A stretch of DNA of 7,440 nt from Chryseobacterium gleum (GCA_943330925.2 CALQJP020000113.1:1-7440); one strand, 5' to 3'. Counted from the first letter of the stretch, positions 1 through 7,047 are shown. The notes: a model not told the origin generated them from the letters alone. Numbers and translations are program-made.

Positions 1-93
1 CTCGCCACTCGCCACTCGCCACTCGCCACTCGCCACTCGCCACTCGCCACTCGCCACTCGCCACTCGCCACTCGCCACTCGCCACTCGCCACT
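1..93. repeat. Perfect 7-bp tandem repeat array, unit CTCGCCA
   Basis: Thirteen exact copies of CTCGCCA fill positions 1-91, followed by a partial CT at 92-93. The array probably continues left of the window. There are no interruptions and no spacers, so it is not a CRISPR. The unit is not self-complementary, so this strand alone forms no hairpin. It lies directly downstream of the minus-strand protease gene: the last two bases of that gene's TAG stop codon (complement of 92-94) belong to the repeat. The same heptamer family recurs at 3829-3894 as a palindrome. Function is unknown. Perfect identity of the copies suggests recent expansion by slippage or ongoing homogenisation. Confidence 0.97.
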
Positions 94-2254
94 AATTTAC
101 CGCCACCCTCGCCTGCGCAACACCATCCGGCGTTTGAACGCGCAATACGTACGCTCCACTCGCAAGCGTCGACACATCCACACGCCCCATGAGGAGGGGC
201 AAATTGAATTGCTGACCACTCATGCTAAAGAGAGTCACAGTTGACGGTTGTTCGTTGGATGGAATACGTACGAAAATTTCATTGGACGCCGGGTTGGGAT
301 AGATCGACAAATCCTTTGACAGAACAACACCAGTGTTCAGTCCTTCGGTTTGCAAAGCCATTTGCACAGCTGCATATGCATCGACCTTTCCCATGCCCCA
401 ACGCACATCGCCGGGAGCGCTGATAGGCCCGGTAAATTGATCGGTGCGAGCAGTAGCCATGAGTATTTCCTTCACTTGTGAGGCGGTCAAGAATGGATTG
501 GCATCGAGCAATAGAGCTGCTATGCCCGCAACACAAGGCGACGACATGGACGTACCGGAGAAGCGCGCAAAATCATATTGCGTTCCGTTGAACATCACAT
601 TATCGATTGCATTGTAACTCGCATCGGTGAAGGATGAAATCGAAGAACACACATTCACACCGGGAGCAGCCACATCCGGCTTTTGAACTTCATTGAGCAA
701 GGGTCCATAACTGGTAAAGGAAGCAACTCCTCCACCCGTAGGATTTCCGAACTGACTCAGATAACGCGCTGAATAGGCAGCAACACTTATGCATGAAGCA
801 GCGCAGGTTGGTTCTGCAATGCTGTATTGTGAATCGCCACTTACGGCCGTCGTTCCAAACGATGTAAATGGTAATCCCCAGTTGCCCACACCGGTAAGCA
901 ACTCGATGACATTCCAGTAATGTACCGTTCCCGATTCTGCCCCCGAATTCAAAATCACACGAAGAGAGTTGCTGTTGTTGCGCACGCGCAAGCGCATGTG
1001 TGGACGGCTGTTGGTTGGGAATGCAGCATCGGTGGTAAGGTTGAAAAACACCGTATCGCTTCCCACAATCATGAGCGAATCAAAATAGGCAGGCATGGAA
1101 GCAGTGTTGTAGATGGCTGATTCTGCCACCAGTGCATTCAAGTTGTTGTACACCTGCACGCGCGACCAAAACGACTGGTTGGGTTCACCCCACATGGTAA
1201 TGGATTGCCCCCAGTTGTTGGGCTCGGGTGTTTGCGCATCGAAATTGACACGCGTCTGAAACTCAGAATTGTTGAACGTGTGTTTGATGTGATGGTCGTT
1301 GTCGCCGTTGTTTCCGGCTGAAGCAACAAACACAACTCCCTCGTCGCTCATCTGATCAATCGCTTGCGAAAGCAACGAAGTACCATCGAGCGTTCCCATG
1401 TAGGTTAATCCCCAGCTCATGTTAATGACCAATCGTTTGCCTTGCGACTCTGCAATTTGCTGCATCCATTGAAATCCTTCAATGACCGATGCGGCATCAA
1501 TCAGAAACGTGGTGAACAACAAACCCGCTGCCGGCGCCATGCCACGGTATTGAATACCCGCTCCACCGCCACCAGCAATGCCGGCTACGTGACTTCCATG
1601 CGTATTGTAGCTGTAGATGTTTGCCGTGTCTACTTGAGCAGCCAGCAACTCATCGGCTCCGTTGTATTCAGCGCCGAAGCCATAAGCAGCCGGATGAGGG
1701 CCACTGTTTTTGAACTGATCCCACGCAGCCACCACGCGTGTTTGTTGCAACAGCGTATCATAGAACATCGGATGGGTATAATCGAAACCCCAATCGGTAA
1801 CGCCAATCAAAACGTCTTCCCCATCAAAACCTTCCGGAAGGTTGATGCCCCAATAGACACTGTCGGCGCCCACATCGTAGCGCGCTCTGTCGAGCAAAGG
1901 AGCCACCTTCGATGGGATTTCGAAGAAAGCAAAGACAGCAGATAAATCCAGATCAGCAATTGCATTCAACGGAATTTTCACGGTGCAAACCGAACCAACC
2001 TTTGCTCCTCGCAATACGCCATGTGAAATGAATTGCGACCAATCGGGCGATTGGCGCAACTTACCCATGCCCGATAAATACTCTACTCCATTCAATCGGT
2101 TTACAGGCATCGCTTGCATTTCATGCGAAGAGAGCACCTGCTCCTGAGCATCAGCCTGCTTAAGGATGTTCCATTGGTATTGTGTAAAGGCAGGCATCTG
2201 CACCTGCGCCATCAGCGTGTTGCTCAGCAACAATAAAAAGATCCACTTTTTCAT
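92..2254 (-). CDS. Secreted subtilisin-like serine protease (peptidase S8) with type IX secretion C-terminal sorting domain
   Basis: A 720-residue exported protease when read from the ATG at 2254. That start gives a textbook signal peptide (MKKWIFLLLLSNTLMA, cut before or near Gln17). An in-frame ATG at 2314 would put 20 extra hydrophobic residues in front and is less likely. Numbering from 2254: a probable propeptide at about 20-125; catalytic Asp154 in VTDWGFDYTHP; His219 in THGSHVAGIAGG; oxyanion Asn315 in ASAGNNG; nucleophile Ser569 in SGTSMSSP. The Asp motif reads D-W-G instead of the commoner D-[ST]-G. About 160 residues (320-480) separate Asn315 from the next recognisable core, longer than a minimal subtilase, suggesting an inserted beta-rich domain. 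Residues 648-720 form a Por/T9SS type A sorting domain: IYPNPASN, then VDVSTLASGAYVLRV, ending near VAVN. The expected path is Sec export, then T9SS secretion to the surface or medium. The physiological substrate is unknown. It is transcribed divergently from the GDH gene and ends against the heptamer array. Confidence 0.95.
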   Translation of the reverse strand: MKKWIFLLLLSNTLMAQVQMPAFTQYQWNILKQADAQEQVLSSHEMQAMPVNRLNGVEYLSGMGKLRQSPDWSQFISHGVLRGAKVGSVCTVKIPLNAIADLDLSAVFAFFEIPSKVAPLLDRARYDVGADSVYWGINLPEGFDGEDVLIGVTDWGFDYTHPMFYDTLLQQTRVVAAWDQFKNSGPHPAAYGFGAEYNGADELLAAQVDTANIYSYNTHGSHVAGIAGGGGAGIQYRGMAPAAGLLFTTFLIDAASVIEGFQWMQQIAESQGKRLVINMSWGLTYMGTLDGTSLLSQAIDQMSDEGVVFVASAGNNGDNDHHIKHTFNNSEFQTRVNFDAQTPEPNNWGQSITMWGEPNQSFWSRVQVYNNLNALVAESAIYNTASMPAYFDSLMIVGSDTVFFNLTTDAAFPTNSRPHMRLRVRNNSNSLRVILNSGAESGTVHYWNVIELLTGVGNWGLPFTSFGTTAVSGDSQYSIAEPTCAASCISVAAYSARYLSQFGNPTGGGVASFTSYGPLLNEVQKPDVAAPGVNVCSSISSFTDASYNAIDNVMFNGTQYDFARFSGTSMSSPCVAGIAALLLDANPFLTASQVKEILMATARTDQFTGPISAPGDVRWGMGKVDAYAAVQMALQTEGLNTGVVLSKDLSIYPNPASNEIFVRIPSNEQPSTVTLFSMSGQQFNLPLLMGRVDVSTLASGAYVLRVQTPDGVAQARVAVN

Positions 2255-2368
2255 AGCTACAAACGTCGTGATAATCACTAACACACTACAAATCAATCGA
2301 TACATTTTCAACATTCCATTCTTAGTTAGAAAAAAGAAAACTAGTGTCGTTCGCTTACCTACATCCGA

Positions 2369-2376
2369 TACTTTTG
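2369..2376 (+). promoter_or_regulatory. Candidate Bacteroidota -7 promoter element for the glutamate dehydrogenase gene
   Basis: TACTTTTG is a perfect match to the Bacteroidota primary sigma factor -7 consensus TAnnTTTG. It sits 22 bp before the GDH ATG, implying a leader of only about 15-20 nt. No convincing -33 TTG/TTTG is seen at the usual spacing; only a weak TGTCG lies near 2345-2349. The leader just before the ATG is A/T-rich (TCAATAAAAAATGATTTT) with no Shine-Dalgarno sequence, as usual in this phylum. The match is by inspection only. Confidence 0.5.
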
Positions 2377-2398
2377 GCAGTCAATAAAAAATGATTTT

Positions 2399-3820
2399 AT
2401 GAGCCACAAGAGTGTTGGAGCGCAGTTTTACAACGACGTGCTCTCCTATTTCGACAAGGCAGCCGCATTCACAACGTTTGATGAAGGCCTGCTGAATCAA
2501 ATCAAAGTATGCAACAGCGTATACAAGTTTTACTTCCCTTTAGAGATAAATGGTAAGATAGAAGTGTTTGAAGGCATTCGTGTTCAGCACAGCCATCACA
2601 CCACTCCCACAAAAGGTGGTATTCGCTACAGTGAAATGGTGGATGAAGAAGAAGTGAAAGCATTAGCCACTCTTATGACCTTCAAGTGTGCCGCAGTAGA
2701 CGTTCCTTTTGGCGGAGCGAAAGGCGGCATCAAGGTGAAGCCCTCTACGCTCACGGTATCACAACTCGAGCGACTTACGCGCCGCTACACAACAGAACTC
2801 ATCAAGAAAAACATGATTGGCCCTGCTGTGGATGTGCCTGCTCCCGACTACGGAAGCGGATCACGCGAGATGGCCTGGATAGCAGATACGTACGCCACTT
2901 TCAAATTCGACGACATCAACGCATTGGGCTGTGTTACCGGTAAGCCGGTTGCTCAAGGTGGTATCGCAGGCCGCACGGAGGCTACCGGCCAGGGAATTTT
3001 CTTTGGCATTCGCGAAGCCATGAGCCATGCCGACGATATGCAGGAACTGGGACTAACACCAGGTCTAGAAGGCAAGCGCGTAATAGTGCAAGGCCTCGGC
3101 AATGTAGGCTTCTACGCAGCGAAGTTCTGCAGTGAGGGAGGAGCAATCGTAACCGGTATTGCCGAATATGAGGGTGGTATTTACAATGAAAATGGACTTG
3201 ACGTAGAGGAAGTATTCAAGCATCGCAAAGCAACAGGTTCTATTCTTCACTTCCCCGGAGTAAAGAATTTCGAACGCTCTAAGGAGTTGCTCGAAATGGA
3301 TTGCGATGTATTGATTCCTGCCGCTTTGGAAAACCAAATCACTGCAGAGAACGCTCCTCGCATCAAAGCAAAAATTATTGGCGAAGGCGCCAACGGCCCT
3401 GTATCGAAAGATGCAGAAGACATTCTGAATAAGCGCGGCATCATGATTATCCCCGACCTGTTCCTCAATGCAGGTGGAGTTACCGTTTCATACTTCGAAT
3501 GGTTGAAAAACCTTTCTCACGTAAACTTCGGTCGCTTGGAGAAGCGCTTCCAGGAAATGCATGCGCGTCAGCTCATAGATGGCGTAGAGAAAATGACTGG
3601 TAAATCGATGGATGCCAAAGAGAAAAAAATCCTTATCCAAGGCGGTGGAGAAATAGACTACGTTCGATCGGGCTTGGAGGAAACCATGATTTATGCCTAC
3701 AACGAAATACGCGACATCAAAAAGGCCAACAAAAAGATTGAAGACTTGCGCACAGCAGCATTTGTGAGTGGTATCAATAAGCTGGGTGTGGCGTATCAGT
3801 CGTTGGGGATATTCCCATAA
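2399..3820 (+). CDS. gdh: Glutamate dehydrogenase (Glu/Leu/Phe/Val dehydrogenase family), animal-type with antenna-like insertion
   Basis: A 473-residue cytosolic hexamer-type enzyme catalysing reversible oxidative deamination of glutamate to 2-oxoglutarate and ammonium. Visible motifs: substrate-binding TKGGIRY (71-77); catalytic Lys108 in PFGGAKGGI; catalytic Asp150 in VPAPDYGSG; GRTEATGQG (191-199); Rossmann loop VQGLGNVG (230-237); Glu256 in GIAEYEGG near the coenzyme ribose; NAGGVTVSYFEW (357-368); C-terminal LRTAAFVSGINKLG. Glu256 hints at NAD or dual coenzyme use, which is an inference. The stretch from about 348 to 379 reads almost like human GLUD1. From YFEWLKN to the RTAAF motif there are about 79 residues, against about 37 in short bacterial enzymes such as B. 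subtilis RocG and about 89 in bovine GDH, as I recall those sequences. The extra block (about 378-420) sits where the animal antenna lies. The gene ends in a tandem TAATAA stop and is followed by the heptamer palindrome. No partner gene adjoins it, so it is probably monocistronic. Confidence 0.96.
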   Translation: MSHKSVGAQFYNDVLSYFDKAAAFTTFDEGLLNQIKVCNSVYKFYFPLEINGKIEVFEGIRVQHSHHTTPTKGGIRYSEMVDEEEVKALATLMTFKCAAVDVPFGGAKGGIKVKPSTLTVSQLERLTRRYTTELIKKNMIGPAVDVPAPDYGSGSREMAWIADTYATFKFDDINALGCVTGKPVAQGGIAGRTEATGQGIFFGIREAMSHADDMQELGLTPGLEGKRVIVQGLGNVGFYAAKFCSEGGAIVTGIAEYEGGIYNENGLDVEEVFKHRKATGSILHFPGVKNFERSKELLEMDCDVLIPAALENQITAENAPRIKAKIIGEGANGPVSKDAEDILNKRGIMIIPDLFLNAGGVTVSYFEWLKNLSHVNFGRLEKRFQEMHARQLIDGVEKMTGKSMDAKEKKILIQGGGEIDYVRSGLEETMIYAYNEIRDIKKANKKIEDLRTAAFVSGINKLGVAYQSLGIFP

Positions 3821-3828
3821 TAATGACA

Positions 3829-3894
3829 AGTGGCGAATGGCGAGTGGCGAGTGGCGAGTGCCCATTCGCCACTCGCCATTAGTCATTCGCCACT
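3829..3894. repeat. 66-bp near-perfect inverted repeat built from CTCGCCA-type heptamers
   Basis: Left arm 3829-3860 and right arm 3863-3894 are 32 nt each. They are reverse complements with 4 mismatches and are separated by only CC (3861-3862). The left arm reads as heptamers GTGGCGA/ATGGCGA. The right arm reads as TTCGCCA, CTCGCCA, TTAGTCA, TTCGCCA, so the 7-bp phase is kept even through the degenerate unit. It would fold into a long GC-rich hairpin in RNA from either strand, or a cruciform in DNA. No T-run follows either arm (AAAAGC on the right; TGTCATTA on the other strand), so it is not a standard intrinsic terminator. It could still stabilise the 3' end of the GDH transcript or slow polymerase. 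The right end, CGCCACTAA, is the same junction as the right end of the array at 1-93. Confidence 0.93.
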
Positions 3895-3944
3895 AAAAGC
3901 AACATTTATCTGAAGTTCACGTAATAAGCCTATAAATTAGTGCT

Positions 3945-4517
3945 ATGGATTTCGTACCCGATAAAAATATCAAGCCCAGCAAAGGCCAGGTACTTTTAGC
4001 TGAGCCTTTTTTGAATGACCCGTATTTCAAGCGTACGGTAATATTCTTGTGCGAGCACAACCACGATGGTTCATTTGGTTTTGTGTTGAATAATTACATC
4101 AACATAGACCTTGAACAAATCATGGAAAACATGCCTTCCTTCGAGGGGCGCATCAGTATCGGTGGCCCTGTTCGCAACAGCAATCTCTATTACCTTCATA
4201 CGCTGGGTAACAAAATTTCGGACAGCGTCGAAATCATTCCCGGAGTGTTCATGGGTGGTAACTTCGACATCCTGAAGAAAATGCTCTTTACGGGCGATGT
4301 AAAAAAAGATGAGGTGCGCTTCTTCGTTGGCTATAGCGGCTGGTCGCCAGAGCAATTGGAAAACGAGATTCAAAGCAAATCATGGTTTGTGGCCAGTGCT
4401 TCCAAAGAGATACTCATGAACAGCGACAACAATGATCTTTGGAAGACCATCATGAAAAGTATGGGCAAGAAAGGGCAAATGATTGCCAACCTGCCCGACG
4501 ATCCTTCGCTCAACTAA
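3945..4517 (+). CDS. yqgE: YqgE/AlgH family protein (UPF0301, DUF179)
   Basis: A 190-residue soluble protein of the widespread YqgE/AlgH family, close to the family's usual length of about 185-190. Diagnostic features: N-terminal KGQVLLAEPFLNDPYFKRTVIFLCEH split around residues 13-38; DGSFGFVLN (41-49); GGPV (73-76); a long GYSGWSPEQLENEI block (129-142) followed by SW; and C-terminal LW..IM..MG...MIA..PDDPSLN (165-190), a typical family ending. AlgH was once described as a transcriptional regulator of alginate genes in Pseudomonas, but the fold is not a DNA-binding fold and the molecular role is unsettled. No signal peptide or membrane segment is seen. The ATG at 3945 is preceded by an A/T-rich leader without a Shine-Dalgarno site. 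The gene sits between the palindrome and the MBOAT cassette, 60 bp from the latter. A link to surface polysaccharide is tempting from the name AlgH alone and should not be assumed. Confidence 0.94.
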   Translation: MDFVPDKNIKPSKGQVLLAEPFLNDPYFKRTVIFLCEHNHDGSFGFVLNNYINIDLEQIMENMPSFEGRISIGGPVRNSNLYYLHTLGNKISDSVEIIPGVFMGGNFDILKKMLFTGDVKKDEVRFFVGYSGWSPEQLENEIQSKSWFVASASKEILMNSDNNDLWKTIMKSMGKKGQMIANLPDDPSLN

Positions 4518-4542
4518 TCCATTCCATTTGTTTCCTTTTGGT

Positions 4543-4550
4543 TATGTTTG
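4543..4550 (+). promoter_or_regulatory. Candidate Bacteroidota -7 promoter element for the MBOAT cassette
   Basis: TATGTTTG matches the TAnnTTTG -7 consensus exactly and lies 27 bp before the MBOAT ATG, leaving a leader of about 20 nt. A TTTG at 4527-4530 is too close (12 bp) to serve as the -33 element, and no TTG is seen at about 19-21 bp spacing. A separate promoter would let the acyltransferase genes be expressed independently of yqgE, but the 60-bp gap also permits read-through. Confidence 0.4.
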
Positions 4551-4577
4551 TGCTGCACAACTTAACCACCAAGGTCT

Positions 4578-6008
4578 ATGCTCTTTAATTCTACGGAATT
4601 TCTCTTCTTCCTTGCCCTTATTTTCAGTTTGTACTGGACTGTATTTAAGAACTTGCCGCGCGGTAAGACATGGCTCTTACTCATCAGCAGCTGCATCTTT
4701 TACATGTTCTTCATTCCGAAGTACATTCTCATTCTATTCATCACCATACTCATTGACTATTTCGCGGGTATCAAAATAGCTGCGACGGAAGGCCGAGCGA
4801 AAAAGATATGGCTCATCCTGAGCATCATTTCTACCTGCATGGTGTTGTTTGTTTTCAAGTATTACAATTTTTTCATCGACAATACCAACGCCATCGCCAA
4901 ACTGATTCATTGGAACTACTCCCTCGAGGCTATGGACATCATCCTCCCCATTGGCCTGTCGTTTCACACCTTCCAAAGCCTGAGCTATGTTGTAGAGGTG
5001 TATAGGGGCAAGCAAAAGCCGGAGAAAGATTTTGTGACCTATTCGCTGTATGTCATGTACTTCCCGCAGTTGGTTGCCGGCCCCATCGAACGTGCAGCAA
5101 ACCTGCTGTATCAGTTTCACGCAAAGCCATTGTTCAACGGCGCGCTGGCGGCTGAAGGTATGCGTCAGATTCTTTGGGGTTTCTTCAAGAAGATTGTGAT
5201 TGCAGACACCTGCGCTGCATACGCCAACGCGGCCTTCAATGAGTATGAATCGCTCTCTGCCATAAGTCTGCTGCTGGGAGCTATTGCATTCGCCTTTCAG
5301 ATTTATGGTGACTTCAGCGGATATTCCGATATAGCATTGGGTACTTCCAAGTTATTCGGTATTCAGCTCATGCGCAATTTCAATCTTCCCTATTTCGCCA
5401 CCAGCATTCCCGAATTCTGGCGTCGATGGCACATTTCTCTTTCTACCTGGTTTCGCGATTACGTGTACATTCCACTTGGCGGCTCGCGCGTATCGGGCTG
5501 GAAATTCTACCGCAACGTTTTTATCATCTTCCTCCTGAGCGGCTTCTGGCACGGTGCGAATTGGACGTTCATTATTTGGGGACTCATTCATGCCATTGTT
5601 TACTGCATCTATTTCGCTATTTGGGGGAATGCAAAACAGAAGAACGAAGAGGCAGCCGCGCCTTTATGGAAAAGCTGGGTCGGCGGCCTCATCACCTTCG
5701 GCGTGGTGGTGCTTGCCTGGATTTTCTTCCGGGCGAAAAATGTGCAGGAGGCATTTGGTTATTTGCAGGCAATTGGCACGAATACATTTCATGGCGCAGA
5801 TACATCGAGGTTTCTCCCCATTCTATTGCTTTTAATTCCGTTCCATTTTTTGGAGTGGTTAAATCGCCACTCCACCAATGGTGTTTTTCTATCGGGTATA
5901 CCACTCAACCGTTATCTGCGCCTAGCTGTAGAAATGGCCATGGCACTGCTTATTATTGATTGTTTTTACACGCTTAATCATGAACAATTCATCTACTTCC
6001 AATTCTGA
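4578..6008 (+). CDS. MBOAT family O-acyltransferase (AlgI/DltB-like)
   Basis: A 476-residue polytopic inner-membrane protein of the membrane-bound O-acyltransferase family, in the AlgI-like branch. It is expected to take acetyl or another acyl group from a cytoplasmic donor and move it across the membrane for attachment to a glycan or other surface acceptor. Motifs: MLFNSTEFLFF at the N-terminus, the classic start of the family, which fixes the ATG; PIGLSFHTFQSLSY (124-137); YFPQLVAGPIER (161-172); DFSGYSDIALG (245-255); NFNLPYFATSIPEFWRRWHISLS split over 267-289, with conserved His285; WFRDYVYIPLGG (291-302); SGFWHGANWTFIIWG (321-335), containing the presumed catalytic His325; FFRAKN near 383; and the common ending FIYFQF. 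About ten hydrophobic segments are evident. Length is normal for AlgI-like proteins. It overlaps the next gene by 29 bp, and that gene encodes an SGNH-like partner, supporting a two-protein O-acylation system. The substrate cannot be told from the sequence. Confidence 0.95.
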   Translation: MLFNSTEFLFFLALIFSLYWTVFKNLPRGKTWLLLISSCIFYMFFIPKYILILFITILIDYFAGIKIAATEGRAKKIWLILSIISTCMVLFVFKYYNFFIDNTNAIAKLIHWNYSLEAMDIILPIGLSFHTFQSLSYVVEVYRGKQKPEKDFVTYSLYVMYFPQLVAGPIERAANLLYQFHAKPLFNGALAAEGMRQILWGFFKKIVIADTCAAYANAAFNEYESLSAISLLLGAIAFAFQIYGDFSGYSDIALGTSKLFGIQLMRNFNLPYFATSIPEFWRRWHISLSTWFRDYVYIPLGGSRVSGWKFYRNVFIIFLLSGFWHGANWTFIIWGLIHAIVYCIYFAIWGNAKQKNEEAAAPLWKSWVGGLITFGVVVLAWIFFRAKNVQEAFGYLQAIGTNTFHGADTSRFLPILLLLIPFHFLEWLNRHSTNGVFLSGIPLNRYLRLAVEMAMALLIIDCFYTLNHEQFIYFQF

Positions 6009-7047
6009 TTTCTCTCGCTTCATCAAGCGATTCCTATTTCATGCACTCGTGCTTGCGGGCATGGTTACCATTGTGTTTTTCCTTCCTCTATCTGCCTCCT
6101 ACTATTTTGAGATACCCCGAAAAACACAATACAGCAAAGTATCCTGGGTGCATGATCAACTCACTAGCAATGACTCTTGGAACAATACAGTCGCTTTCGT
6201 AGGCTCCAGCATTTGTCTGAATGGCATCAACGACAGCTTATTAAATAGCTGGGACACAAGCGGCACATCGTATAAGAACCTTGGTATAACTCACAGTTGT
6301 TTTGCTATGACTGATGTGTTGCTCGAACAAATGATTCTTGAGCAAAAAATCAAACCTAAAAAGGTAATGCTTTGCTTCAAGGGCGATGCGATGAACAGAA
6401 ACCTGCACAACCTATTTCCGCTCGCAGCGTCTCCGGCGCAAATCATTCATTCGGGGTTGAATGGTAACACACAAGTTCTTTCATCCATTCTTCATCACAC
6501 GGCCTGGAACATTCACTCAGCTACCAGAATATTTAAGTTGGCCGATGAGAAAGATGAGTTAGAATTCAAATCCGAGTTTGGCTTCAGACCTCAGAAAACG
6601 ATTAACCGAAAAGAAGTTGAAAAATCGTATCAACGACTCAGAACCGGTTCAGAAGTCAATTTCAATGCAATAGAAGCCGAGAACAAGGGACAACAGCTGG
6701 GCATTAAATCAAGGATATTTCTGTTTCAGGCCGATATTTTTCAGAACATTCGGTTTCAGCGAATTTCTTTTGAACGCAGCGCTCGTCTGTTAGAAAGCGC
6801 AGGCATTCCGTTCGACATCATCGTCTATCCAAACCTGGTCTCTGCTCGTATGGGCAAACCACAAATCATGGCCGATTACATTAAAAGAACATTTACGTCA
6901 ATTGACTTCACCCAGCATCGTGTCATTGCTGTCGACGACACCTGCTTTGCCAACTCTAGCTATTACGTCGACATGAATCATCTCAACCCCGCCGGAGCAG
7001 AACAGTTAACCCGGTTTATCTACAATACGATTCCAACTGCAAAATGA
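5980..7047 (+). CDS. Membrane-anchored SGNH-hydrolase-like protein, probable periplasmic partner of the MBOAT
   Basis: A 355-residue protein from the ATG at 5980. A TTG eight codons upstream (5956) is a poorer choice. One N-terminal membrane segment at about 18-38 follows a basic stretch (FIKRF), so the bulk should face the periplasm. The mature part shows a degenerate SGNH pattern: VAFVGSSICLNG (71-82), with Ser77 at the nucleophile position of block I; YKNLGITHS (98-106) as a block II candidate; a strand at KKVMLCFKGD (127-136); and DMNHLNPAGAEQL (331-343), an Asp331/His334 D-x-x-H block V. This architecture matches the AlgJ/AlgX and DltD type of MBOAT partner, although overall similarity to those named proteins is not evident to me. 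It starts inside the MBOAT gene (29-bp overlap) and ends in an ATGA overlap with the next gene, so translation is probably coupled. The SGNH assignment is motif-based; catalytic activity is an inference. Confidence 0.75.
   Translation: MNNSSTSNSDFSRFIKRFLFHALVLAGMVTIVFFLPLSASYYFEIPRKTQYSKVSWVHDQLTSNDSWNNTVAFVGSSICLNGINDSLLNSWDTSGTSYKNLGITHSCFAMTDVLLEQMILEQKIKPKKVMLCFKGDAMNRNLHNLFPLAASPAQIIHSGLNGNTQVLSSILHHTAWNIHSATRIFKLADEKDELEFKSEFGFRPQKTINRKEVEKSYQRLRTGSEVNFNAIEAENKGQQLGIKSRIFLFQADIFQNIRFQRISFERSARLLESAGIPFDIIVYPNLVSARMGKPQIMADYIKRTFTSIDFTQHRVIAVDDTCFANSSYYVDMNHLNPAGAEQLTRFIYNTIPTAK

Noticed and set aside
1..93. CRISPR-like repetitive DNA at the left edge
   Set aside because: The units are only 7 bp and contiguous with no spacers, so it is a simple tandem repeat.
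1442..1945. 167-codon open frame on the plus strand opposite the protease
   Set aside because: It is antisense to a well-supported catalytic domain and its translation has no recognisable motifs. The same reasoning applies to the frames opposite or out of phase with GDH, yqgE and MBOAT (for example 3488-3886, 4734-5120, 5426-5959).
2289..2296. Possible -7 element for the protease on the minus strand (TTGATTTG)
   Set aside because: It has one mismatch to TAnnTTTG and no -33 element at proper spacing, so it is too weak to annotate.
2255..2314. Twenty-codon N-terminal extension of the protease starting at the ATG at 2314
   Set aside because: It would put a second hydrophobic segment ahead of a complete signal peptide, which starts cleanly at the ATG at 2254.
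3829..3894. Intrinsic (rho-independent) terminator for the GDH gene
   Set aside because: The stem is long and GC-rich, but no T-tract follows it on either strand. It is annotated as a repeat, with termination only a possibility.
3933..3940. Possible -7 element for yqgE (TAAATTAG)
   Set aside because: It has one mismatch to the consensus and lies only 4 bp before the ATG, which leaves no room for a transcription start upstream of the gene.
5956..5979. TTG start for the SGNH-like gene
   Set aside because: It is a weaker start codon that lengthens the overlap with the MBOAT gene and adds nothing recognisable. The ATG at 5980 is preferred.
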